NCBI GenBank assembly: GCA_025354615.1
Contig: JANXMO010000629.1
Location: 1-9,879, forward strand
Length of the DNA stretch: 9,879 nt
From: Burkholderiales bacterium
GTDB lineage: Bacteria; Pseudomonadota; Gammaproteobacteria; Burkholderiales; Burkholderiaceae_C
Direction: 5' to 3'
The notes beneath the pieces are model-generated. The model had not been told where the DNA came from. It made no database searches and saw nothing but the letters and a program-made list of their open reading frames with translations. A program made the position numbers and the translations under genes. This document shows, in pieces, positions 1 to 7,017 of this stretch. Numbering within the stretch: the stretch's first letter is position 1; every line of letters starts with the position of its first letter.

Positions 1-3000
1 GGTGGCGGTGAACAAAGGCAACAAGGGCAAGACCGGCGCCTTTGCGGCCGGCATCGGCGGGGCAGACCGCGCCACGCTCAGGTTGTCCAGGGGGCTGCGC
101 ACCGCGCCGCCACCCATGCGCAGCACGTGCGCCATGCTCCAGGCGGCATCCACGTTGTCATCGGCGATCAGTACACGTTTTGTTTTTCCATCCGCAGCCG
201 GTGCGTCGTCCGCTTCCTTGTTCCCGGCGTCTGGGTACGGGAGACGGTCGTTTTGCGCCGAAAGGTGCTGCGGCAGCGGTAGCTTCACGGTGAACACACT
301 GCCTTTGCCAGGGCCTTCGCTAAAGCCTTTCACCTGCCCGCCGTGCATGTCGACAATGCTGCGCGCCAGCGCCAGGCCGATGCCCAGGCCGCGCTGACTG
401 TCGGCCTCCTGCGAGAACATTTCAAACAGCAATTCAATGTGGTCAGGGTCCATGCCGACGCCGTTGTCGCGCACGCTGAACACCACATGGCCGTCTTCTG
501 CCTGCGTGGTCAGCACGATGAGGCCGCCCGCAGCGGTGTACTTGGTCGCGTTGCCGAGCAGGTTGGACAGCACCTGGCTGATACGCACCGGGTCCACATT
601 CAGCACCTGTTCGACTGCCGACAGATGCATTTCCAGGCGGTGGCCCGCCGCATCGATGGCCGGCCGGCTGGTTTCCAATGCGGCTTCAATCACTGCCCCG
701 ACCGGTATCGCCTGAACATGCAGCGTCAGCTTGCCCAGGCGCAAGCGCGAGATGTCCAGCAGGTCGTCCAACAGAACGGTCATCGCGTGCGATTGCCGCT
801 TGATGATCTTGGCCGACTGGATTTGCACCTCAGGTTTCAGTGAACTGCGTTGGACCAGGTCGGCCGCATTGACGATGGCGGCCAGCGGATTGCGCAGCTC
901 ATGCGACAGCACGGCCAAGAAGCGGTCTTTGCTGGCATCTGATTCCTGGAGTGCGGCACGCGCCTTTTCAACCGAGTGCAATGACCGCTCCAAATCCGCC
1001 CGGCTGGCTTCAAGCGCACTCTGCGAAGCCCTTTCTTCGCTTTGGTCGCGCAAAATCTTGACGAAGCCCACCACGCGGCCCGAGCGATCGTGCATCGGCA
1101 TCATCGCGCCAATCGCCCAGAAACAGCTGCCGTCTTTGCGGCGGTACATCCGGCTGTCCACCGACTGCGTGTGGGGCAGGACCGACTGGGTTTGTCTCAG
1201 CACGACGCCCTCCGTGTGCGGGTGATCGACAAACAGCTGGTCGGCCGACTGGCCCACGATCTCTTGCTCGCCAAAGCCCAGCAGGCGCTCCGCACCGGCA
1301 TTCCAACTGGTGACCGTGCGTTCCAGGTCGGTCGAGAAAATCGCGTACTCAACGGCGTTTTCGATGATCAAGCGCAAGCGCTCTTCGCTGGCCCACAGCG
1401 CCTCTTCGGCGTATTTCCTTTCGGTGACGTCATTGCACACGATCAATGCGGTACCGGGCCGGTCTTCGCCTTCAGAAAGGAAAGCCACGCTGTTGTGCAG
1501 CCACAGCACGCTGCCGTCTTTGCGCAAACAACGTTTTTCGATCTGGAAAGAACTCTTGTTGACCTTCAACTGGCCAAACAGCTCACGCGTTTTTTCCAAG
1601 TCGTCCGGATGCACCAGATTTTTCAGGTTCATGCCGGTCAACTCCTCCTCGCTGTACAGCGTGAACGACCGGTAACAGCGGTTAGAGAACGTGATACAGC
1701 CGTCCAGCGTGGCTTGCACGACACCTACGCTGGCCTTGTTGACGATGGTGGCAAACCGGTCTTCGGAAAGACGCAGCGCTTGTTCATTCTGTTTGCGCTC
1801 CGTGACGTCGACAAAAGTCAGCACCACACCGGCAATGCGGTCATCCAGCGTTCGGTAAGGGCGCGCCCGCACAAGAAACCAGCGGCCGCCGCGCTGTCCG
1901 ACTTCACGCTCCACCGGCACCAGTTGGTCAAGCACCTGGCGCGCGTCGTCACCGATGCCGGGATACTCGACACGCGCGCTGAGGTCGGACAAAGGCCGGC
2001 CGATGTCGGTCGGAATGAGGTTGAACAATGACACTGCCGAGGGCGTGTAACGCGTGATCCGCAAATTGCGGTCCAGGAAGACGGTCGCAATCGCGGTTGC
2101 GTCCATCAGGTTGTGCAAGTCGCTGTTCGAGCTGCCCAGCTCCTCGACCTTGCTTTTCAATTCCTGGTTGACGGTGATCAATTCTTCATTGATCGACTGC
2201 AGTTCTTCACGGCTGGTTTCGAGTTCCTCGGTCGCCGAGCGCAGCTCTTCGTTCATGGCTTGCAGCTCTTCGTTGCTGGCCTTGAGTTCCTCGTTGGAGA
2301 CCTCGTACTGCTCGATGGTGTTGTTGAGATGCGATTTCACCCGCTCCAGTTCGCGGTCGAGATGGAGCGCTACAGGATCCGCTTTGAGCGAAGGAACAGA
2401 GGCGGCTGGCCACAACTCGTCAACCAACTTTTCCTGTCCGGCGGGCTGAAGCTGGACCAGCATGAATTTCGGTCCCAGATCGTTGACGGGCATGACACGC
2501 ATGCCAACGCGAACCGAGCTCGACCCCAATACGATTTCCAAAGGCGAAACGTTGACAGGCATGCCGCTTTGGGCGGCCTGATATAGCGCAGCCCTCAATT
2601 CAATACGCAAACTCGGATGAATGACGCGCAACAGGTTGCGCGTGGGCTCGCCGCCGCTGTATTGCAGGAAACGCCCCGCGGCGTTTGACAAGTGCAGCAA
2701 GTCGTAGGCCTCGTCGGTCAGAACGGACGGCGGTGCCAAATAGTCAATCAGCTTGAAATGCAGCTCACCCCATGAGGCCACTCGCCCCTCGAGCACGGGA
2801 TTGGAACGCGTCAACTCCAATACGGGGGCAAATGCAGCGCCCGCAATCACGGGCGCTACTCGAACCGTCGGTTGGCCGATGGGTGGGCCGGTGCGCGAAA
2901 GGGAGCCGGACGACACCAGGAAACCGGTTTTGGGCGCCAATCGAGACGTGAAAATTCGGTGTTTCTTGTCGATCACCGAGAACAGCGATCCACCATCTCC

Positions 3001-4437
3001 GGCAGATTCAGAAGCACCCAAAAACAGGCAACCTTCGCTCAGCAGCGCAAAGTGGAACAGCTCCAAGGCTCTTGCCTGCGCGGCGCGGGTCAGGTAGATC
3101 ATGAGGTTGCGGCAGCTGATCAGATCCAGCCTTGAAAACGGCGAGTCCTTGAGCACGTCGTGGGCTGCGAACAGCACCATTTCGCGCAGCTCGCGGCGCA
3201 CCCGGAAGCCACCAAGCTCTTTGACAAAAAAGCGTTGTAGCCGGCTTTCGCTGACGTCGCCTTCAATCGTGAAAGGATAGAAACCGTCGCGGGCCTTTTT
3301 GATTGCCGCCTCGTCCAAGTCAGTCGCAAACACCTGGATGACCGGCGGCGACTCCAACTTCCTGGCCTGCTCGGTCAGCAGCATCGCGATCGAATACGCT
3401 TCCTCGCCGGTGGCACAGGCCGGTACCCACACCCGCACGACGTGAGACGAATTTTTGCCTACAAAAAGTCGGGGTAGCTGACTTTCGAGCGCTACAAAGC
3501 AGTCCGAGTCACGGAAGAAGTTGGTCACGCTGATCAGCAAATCCTGCAGCAGGCAGACAGCCTCTCCAGCCCGCGTGCGCAACACCTGCAGATAATTTGC
3601 CAAGCTGTTGATGTCGTTGACCTGCATGCGCCGGCCAATACGCCGCAAGATGGTCGCGCGCTTGTAATACGAAAAATCACGCCCTGTACGGGTGCGCAAA
3701 AATGCCAGCACGTCACGCAGTACCGCCTCTTCGCCCGCGCTTCGTTCGCTTTTCGTTTCAGTATGGAACTGCTGCTCCAGTGGCAGCTTCAATTGACGTT
3801 TCAGCTCGTGGTAGTGAATGATTCGGATGGGCATGTCGGCCACCGGCAAAACCCAGTCGACCATGCCGGTATCGATGGCCGAGCGCGGCATGCTTTCCTG
3901 CTGCGCATGCTCTGGGTCCTGCGCGATGGTCAGGCCACCGCACTCTTTGATGCGCTTGATGCCATTGGCGCCGTCGCCGTCAAAGCCGGATAACACAATG
4001 GCCGTGGCATTCGGGCCATGGGTGTCGGCCAGCGTGCGAAACAGCCAGTCCACTGCAATGTGGCGATGCCGTTCCAATGGCATATCTTCCAGTATCAAAT
4101 GACCGTCTTCGAAGGCGAGTATCTTGCCCGGTGGAATCACATACACATGGTTTGTCAGCACCTTTTCGGTCTGAGTGACTTGGCGCACGGGCATGGCGGT
4201 ATGCTTTTGAAACATCTCCGCCAAGCTGCTTTCATGGTCACGGGACAGGTGCAATACCACTACGAACGCCATGCCCGGATTGGCCGGTACATTTTTAAAA
4301 AACTCTTGCAACGCAGCAATGGAGCCCGCAGAACCTCCAATCCCCACCACCGGCAAAGTGGAATAGGCTTTGGGGGATGTTTTATTGTCGTCAACAACAG
4401 CATCTTCCGCTGAACGCTCCGATTCAAGCATCGCCAT
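1..4437 (-). CDS. CheB-CheR-PAS-histidine kinase-receiver fusion protein (3' end outside window)
   Basis: Large open frame read continuously from ATG at 4437 to the window edge (1479 codons, no stop). An in-frame TGA sits directly before the ATG, and AGGAG lies 7 nt upstream, so this start is well fixed; Met3 is an alternative. Domains in order: CheB methylesterase, residues about 28-210, with catalytic Ser36 (GGSAGS), His63 (LHLS) and Asp155 (SGFDGDG). CheR methyltransferase, about 235-505, with the SAM-binding CATGEEAYSIAMLL near 341-354 and SCRNLMIYL near 441. PAS-like segment, about 560-670. Long Glu/Leu/Asn coiled coil, about 690-780, typical of this fusion family. Three PAS domains, about 780-1140. 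Histidine kinase with H-box FLAVLSHELRNPL (His1179), N-box Asn1296, G1 DNGVG at 1324 and G2 GLGIG at 1350. Receiver start VLIADDN near 1422. CheB normally removes and CheR adds methyl groups on chemoreceptor glutamates; in such fusions they are thought to tune a kinase output. The protein has no evident signal peptide or membrane segment, so it is probably cytoplasmic. The receiver becomes unrecognisable after about 25 residues. Confidence 0.93.
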   Translation of the reverse strand, partial: MAMLESERSAEDAVVDDNKTSPKAYSTLPVVGIGGSAGSIAALQEFFKNVPANPGMAFVVVLHLSRDHESSLAEMFQKHTAMPVRQVTQTEKVLTNHVYVIPPGKILAFEDGHLILEDMPLERHRHIAVDWLFRTLADTHGPNATAIVLSGFDGDGANGIKRIKECGGLTIAQDPEHAQQESMPRSAIDTGMVDWVLPVADMPIRIIHYHELKRQLKLPLEQQFHTETKSERSAGEEAVLRDVLAFLRTRTGRDFSYYKRATILRRIGRRMQVNDINSLANYLQVLRTRAGEAVCLLQDLLISVTNFFRDSDCFVALESQLPRLFVGKNSSHVVRVWVPACATGEEAYSIAMLLTEQARKLESPPVIQVFATDLDEAAIKKARDGFYPFTIEGDVSESRLQRFFVKELGGFRVRRELREMVLFAAHDVLKDSPFSRLDLISCRNLMIYLTRAAQARALELFHFALLSEGCLFLGASESAGDGGSLFSVIDKKHRIFTSRLAPKTGFLVSSGSLSRTGPPIGQPTVRVAPVIAGAAFAPVLELTRSNPVLEGRVASWGELHFKLIDYLAPPSVLTDEAYDLLHLSNAAGRFLQYSGGEPTRNLLRVIHPSLRIELRAALYQAAQSGMPVNVSPLEIVLGSSSVRVGMRVMPVNDLGPKFMLVQLQPAGQEKLVDELWPAASVPSLKADPVALHLDRELERVKSHLNNTIEQYEVSNEELKASNEELQAMNEELRSATEELETSREELQSINEELITVNQELKSKVEELGSSNSDLHNLMDATAIATVFLDRNLRITRYTPSAVSLFNLIPTDIGRPLSDLSARVEYPGIGDDARQVLDQLVPVEREVGQRGGRWFLVRARPYRTLDDRIAGVVLTFVDVTERKQNEQALRLSEDRFATIVNKASVGVVQATLDGCITFSNRCYRSFTLYSEEELTGMNLKNLVHPDDLEKTRELFGQLKVNKSSFQIEKRCLRKDGSVLWLHNSVAFLSEGEDRPGTALIVCNDVTERKYAEEALWASEERLRLIIENAVEYAIFSTDLERTVTSWNAGAERLLGFGEQEIVGQSADQLFVDHPHTEGVVLRQTQSVLPHTQSVDSRMYRRKDGSCFWAIGAMMPMHDRSGRVVGFVKILRDQSEERASQSALEASRADLERSLHSVEKARAALQESDASKDRFLAVLSHELRNPLAAIVNAADLVQRSSLKPEVQIQSAKIIKRQSHAMTVLLDDLLDISRLRLGKLTLHVQAIPVGAVIEAALETSRPAIDAAGHRLEMHLSAVEQVLNVDPVRISQVLSNLLGNATKYTAAGGLIVLTTQAEDGHVVFSVRDNGVGMDPDHIELLFEMFSQEADSQRGLGIGLALARSIVDMHGGQVKGFSEGPGKGSVFTVKLPLPQHLSAQNDRLPYPDAGNKEADDAPAADGKTKRVLIADDNVDAAWSMAHVLRMGGGAVRSPLDNLSVARSAPPMPAAKAPVLPLLPLFTAT

Positions 4438-4440
4438 TCA

Positions 4441-4451
4441 TCGTCTCCTGA
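4441..4451 (-). promoter_or_regulatory. Ribosome binding site of the CheB-CheR-PAS kinase gene
   Basis: On the minus strand the sequence reads CAGGAGACGATGAATG, so an AGGAG motif lies seven bases before the ATG at 4437. It fixes the start together with the in-frame TGA at 4440-4438. Confidence 0.7.
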
Positions 4452-4580
4452 AGCACACGCAGCCGAATTTTTAAATAAGGAAGATGCGCGGCGCAGCACT
4501 CCTTCCCGTTGTTTCAAGGGTATCGCATGGCATTACTTGTGAGATTGCGTGTGAGCCTCGAAATGCCGTGGTTCCGAAAA

Positions 4581-4619
4581 CGCTGCTCATAAGCGCTGCT
4601 CACAAACGCTGCTCAATAG
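4581..4619. repeat. Three tandem 13-bp direct repeats
   Basis: Three head-to-tail units CGCTGCTCATAAG, CGCTGCTCACAAA and CGCTGCTCAATAG share a perfect CGCTGCTCA core and vary only in the AT-rich last four bases. They lie about 145-180 bp upstream of the kinase-fusion start and 175 bp before the palindromic element. Regularly spaced short repeats in a divergent promoter region can be binding sites for a regulator, but a chance slippage product is equally possible. I recognise no known operator. Confidence 0.6.
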
Positions 4620-4709
4620 TGCCGAAATAGCCCTTTTCAATCTTTACTGCGCTGTTGCAACAAGTGCAAGATGAACCCCAAAAACCATCGCCTGTTGATG
4701 TGATTCCAC

Positions 4710-4740
4710 ACGTTGGCAATCTGCATACCGGCGTTTTTTT
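4710..4740 (+). terminator. Weak rho-independent terminator-like hairpin
   Basis: ACGTTGG (4710-4716) can pair with CCGGCGT (4728-4734) using two G-U pairs around an 11-base loop, and seven T residues follow (4734-4740). The stem is weak and no plus-strand gene is seen upstream, so this may be accidental. Confidence 0.2.
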
Positions 4741-4793
4741 GTGATTGCCGAACCATGTGCCTGTCGCGCTTGCTTTCAATCCGCTGCGCCTAA

Positions 4794-4953
4794 GGCGACG
4801 CTGAACAAGTCCCCGCGAGGCGGCGCGCCTTGCGGTGGGAGGGGCTGCAAGGCGCAAACCGCAGCCATAGTCAACGCTATGCGAGGATTTGCAACGCCGC
4901 AGACCACCTACCGCAAGGATGCGCCGGCCGCGAGTGGCTTGTTCAGCGTTGCC
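4794..4953. mobile_element. 160-bp palindromic MITE-like repeat element, copy 1
   Basis: The ends are 16-bp inverted repeats with one mismatch: GGCGACGCTGAACAAG at 4794-4809 and its complement at 4938-4953. The element is flanked on both sides by CTAA (4790-4793 and 4954-4957), which could be a target-site duplication. Inside, further arms pair: CCTTGCGG (4828-4835) with CCGCAAGG (4911-4918), GCAAA (4854-4858) with TTTGC (4888-4892), and an apical CATAG (4866-4870) with CTATG (4877-4881), so nearly the whole unit can fold as one long hairpin. A second copy, same orientation, begins at 9727. It has no coding capacity of its own, so it would depend on a transposase elsewhere if it is mobile. 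Its right end is 27 bp before the dadA start codon. It could also be a REP-like structural repeat rather than a transposon derivative. Confidence 0.8.
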
Positions 4954-4980
4954 CTAAAGCCTTTTTGAGCGACCAACTGC

Positions 4981-6276
4981 ATGAAAATCATTGTCATGGG
5001 CGCCGGCATCATCGGGATTTGCAGCGCCTGGTACTTGCTGGCGCAAGGCCATGAAGTCACGGTCGTCGAGCGCCAACCCGGCGCGGCGCTGGAAACCAGC
5101 TTTGCGAATGGCGCGCAGATTTCGGTCAGTTTTTGCGAGCCCTGGGCGCACCCTTCAGCGCCGCTCAAGGTGGCGAAATGGCTGCTGCACGATGATGCGC
5201 CGCTGCTGTTTCGCCCACGGCTGGACGTGCATCAGTGGCGCTGGTGCCTGGCTTTCCTGGCGCAGTGCACGCCGCGCGCCTTTGCAGCCAATGTTGCCCA
5301 GCTGGTGGCGCTGGGGCTTTACAGCCACGAAGCGCTGCGAGCTTTGGTGACCGAGACTGGCATCGAATACCACCGGCTCGAGCGCGGCATCCTGCACTTC
5401 TTTTCGACCGCCGACGATTTTGCCGCCGGCGCTGCCGGTGCGGCCTTGATGCGCCGCCATGGGGTGGACCGCCGCGTGCTGTCACGCGACGAAGTGCTGG
5501 CCGTGGAGCCGGCGCTGCGCGCTTTCGGCCCGCACATTGCTGGCGGCACTTACACGGCCAGCGACGAGTCGGGCGATGCGCACGTTTTCACCCAACAGCT
5601 GGCGCAGCGCTGTGCAGCGCGCGGCGCTCGCTTTTTGTATGGCCATGAGGTCAGCGGGTTTGATGTGCACGGTGGCACGCTGCACGCCGTACACGTGATT
5701 GATCGTGCCACCGGCACGCCGCAACGGCTGCAGGGCAACGCCTTCGTCGCCGCGCTGGGCAGCTTCACCGCGCCGCTGCTGCGCCCGCTGGGCATCACGC
5801 TGAACCTTTACCCCGCCAAAGGCTATTCCGCAACGTTGCCGCTGCACGACCCGGCCGCCGCCGCCACCGTCAGCCTGCTCGACGACAGCCGCAAGATCGC
5901 CATCAGCCGGCTGGGCAACACGGTGCGCATCGCCGGCACCGCCGAGCTGGCGGGTTATGACACCACGCTGACCAGCGCCACCGCACAGGCTCGCTGCGCC
6001 GCACTGGTGCGCCGCTACGAAGCGCTGTTTCCTGGCGCGGCCGACACATCGCAACCGCATTTCTGGGCCGGCCTGCGGCCCAGCACGCCCGACAACCTGC
6101 CGCTGATCGGCCGCACCCGCATCCGCAACCTGTGGCTCAACACCGGCCACGGCACGTTGGGTTGGACGCACGGCGCCGGCTCTGGCCGCGCGCTGGCGGA
6201 GTTGATCAGCGGGCGGCGGCCTGCGCTGGCGTTCCGGTTCCTGGACGGTGCCGTGGGGGCAACGGCGGCCGGCTGA
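4981..6276 (+). CDS. dadA: D-amino acid dehydrogenase small subunit (DadA-type)
   Basis: A 431-residue FAD-dependent oxidoreductase, close to the usual length of about 432 for DadA. It deaminates D-amino acids such as D-alanine oxidatively to the keto acid and ammonia, passing electrons to the respiratory chain at the inner membrane. The N-terminal Rossmann motif GAGIIG spans residues 7-12 and Glu30 ends the second strand (VTVVE), the expected FAD ribose contact. The family segment TSFANGAQIS follows near residue 40, and the C-terminal FAD-binding signature GLRPSTPDNLPLIGRTR...NLWLNTGHGTLGWT is complete. Differences from the classical enzyme include SVSFCEPW in place of the usual SPGYAAPW-like stretch, so it may be a paralogue with altered substrate range. 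The ATG at 4981 opens directly on the Rossmann strand, which supports this start, but no good Shine-Dalgarno precedes it. No racemase gene is next to it, and the repeat element ends 27 bp upstream. Confidence 0.9.
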   Translation: MKIIVMGAGIIGICSAWYLLAQGHEVTVVERQPGAALETSFANGAQISVSFCEPWAHPSAPLKVAKWLLHDDAPLLFRPRLDVHQWRWCLAFLAQCTPRAFAANVAQLVALGLYSHEALRALVTETGIEYHRLERGILHFFSTADDFAAGAAGAALMRRHGVDRRVLSRDEVLAVEPALRAFGPHIAGGTYTASDESGDAHVFTQQLAQRCAARGARFLYGHEVSGFDVHGGTLHAVHVIDRATGTPQRLQGNAFVAALGSFTAPLLRPLGITLNLYPAKGYSATLPLHDPAAAATVSLLDDSRKIAISRLGNTVRIAGTAELAGYDTTLTSATAQARCAALVRRYEALFPGAADTSQPHFWAGLRPSTPDNLPLIGRTRIRNLWLNTGHGTLGWTHGAGSGRALAELISGRRPALAFRFLDGAVGATAAG

Positions 6277-6430
6277 ACCTCCAAACCGAATGGCACGGCA
6301 AGGCGCGCACGCTGCCAGCCGCTTCGCAAATCGATACGTGACGTCGCATCAGCGCTCGCCAGGCCGAGGCGGCCGACACAAACTGACTGGGGCTGCGGTC
6401 TCGAGCGGCGTGTCTTCAGGGAAAGCAAAA
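6277..6430. other. Intergenic region after dadA
   Basis: No gene, terminator or RNA is apparent here. Overlapping frames in this stretch give low-complexity arginine/alanine-rich products with no resemblance to known families. Confidence 0.5.
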
Positions 6431-6565
6431 ATGGATATCAACAAAGACGTTGGCAAACGGCGGTCTCTCCGACCGCCCCTCGCGGCTCGGATACTGCGGC
6501 AGGGCGGCAAGAAGGTCGCCGCAGTCCTTCACCACCACCACCACCGCCAACGCCTGAGGGCCTGA
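6431..6565 (+). CDS. Possible small basic protein (44 aa), doubtful
   Basis: An ATG at 6431 follows GGGAAAGCAAAA and begins with A-rich codons (MDINKDVGKRR), which resembles a real gene start. The predicted 44-residue product is strongly basic and contains a run of five histidines encoded by CAC triplets near 6530-6546. I recognise no family. It may be a real small gene, the amino-terminal stub of the decayed repeat-protein gene that follows in another frame, or noise. Confidence 0.2.
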   Translation: MDINKDVGKRRSLRPPLAARILRQGGKKVAAVLHHHHHRQRLRA

Positions 6566-6596
6566 CTGGGCGTTCGCCCGCAGGCGCTTCTCAACA

Positions 6597-6959
6597 GTGC
6601 CTACGGCGCAGCAGGCACAACCATTGGCTGCGCTACTGCTACGGGTTCAGACAGAGGCAAAAATCAACCAGGGGTTTGACGCCGTGGCGCAATTGCCGCC
6701 TGCGCAACAGGCTGGGTTGCTGGCCGTTCTGCTGTCTCGAATCGAATATGCCGAACAGGAAGACCGGGCCGCACTGGTTGACCGCGGGCTGAAAGTTCTC
6801 AAGCAAATGCAGCCTGAGCATGACATCACGCAGCCGCTGGGCGGCCTACACCAACAGGCTTTCGACTTGCCCAGATGGAGTCCGCAAGCCAGCGAGTACC
6901 GTGATGCCGCCATGGCTGCCACCGCGGCGCTGCAACCGCCTCGTGACCCTGGGCTTTAA
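6597..6959 (+). CDS. Short helical-repeat protein, possible gene remnant
   Basis: A 120-codon frame beginning at GTG 6597; the frame is open back to a TGA at 6555-6557 with no better start. Composition looks like a real soluble protein. It contains two related units: PTAQQAQPLAALLLRV at about residues 2-17 and PPAQQAGLLAVLLSRI at about 34-49, the second followed by an amphipathic stretch rich in Asp, Arg and Leu. Such P-x-A-x-x-A...LLAxL...R units suggest an alpha-helical solenoid, and two units alone would be unusually few. No Shine-Dalgarno precedes the GTG, and codon third positions are less GC-rich than in dadA, so this may be a fragment of a longer or acquired gene. It ends 58 bp before the Hsp70-like gene. 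The function is unknown. Confidence 0.45.
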   Translation: MPTAQQAQPLAALLLRVQTEAKINQGFDAVAQLPPAQQAGLLAVLLSRIEYAEQEDRAALVDRGLKVLKQMQPEHDITQPLGGLHQQAFDLPRWSPQASEYRDAAMAATAALQPPRDPGL

Positions 6960-7017
6960 TGGCAGTCCTTTTTCACTGCGTCTGGCCTGCCACGCCCGCC
7001 TGACCACTTTTTCTGTC

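Larger units (their letters stand above)
4438..4793. other. Divergent intergenic region
   Basis: This stretch separates the minus-strand kinase fusion from the element before dadA. Open frames here are short, cross the repeats and have no recognisable product. Base composition is more AT-rich than in the genes around it, as expected for a regulatory region. It must hold the promoter of the kinase fusion, but I see no convincing -35/-10 pair with good spacing. Its contents that I can support are the RBS, the 13-bp tandem repeats and a weak hairpin, each listed separately. Confidence 0.6.

Noticed and set aside
2..397. Plus-strand open frame at the left edge
   Set aside because: It lies opposite the well-supported kinase-fusion frame, is low in recognisable motifs and is explained as a shadow of the GC-rich minus-strand gene.
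1042..2586. Long plus-strand frames (about 329 and 157 codons) across the PAS region
   Set aside because: The minus strand here encodes clear PAS and coiled-coil sequence; the plus frames are antisense shadows with unusual His/Gln/Arg composition.
4600..4857. Minus-strand 85-codon frame in the dadA upstream region
   Set aside because: It runs across the palindromic element and the 13-bp repeats and has no recognisable product or ribosome binding site.
6529..6547. Run of five CAC triplets giving polyhistidine
   Set aside because: Probably a short microsatellite in a doubtful ORF; no sign of a vector-derived tag around it.
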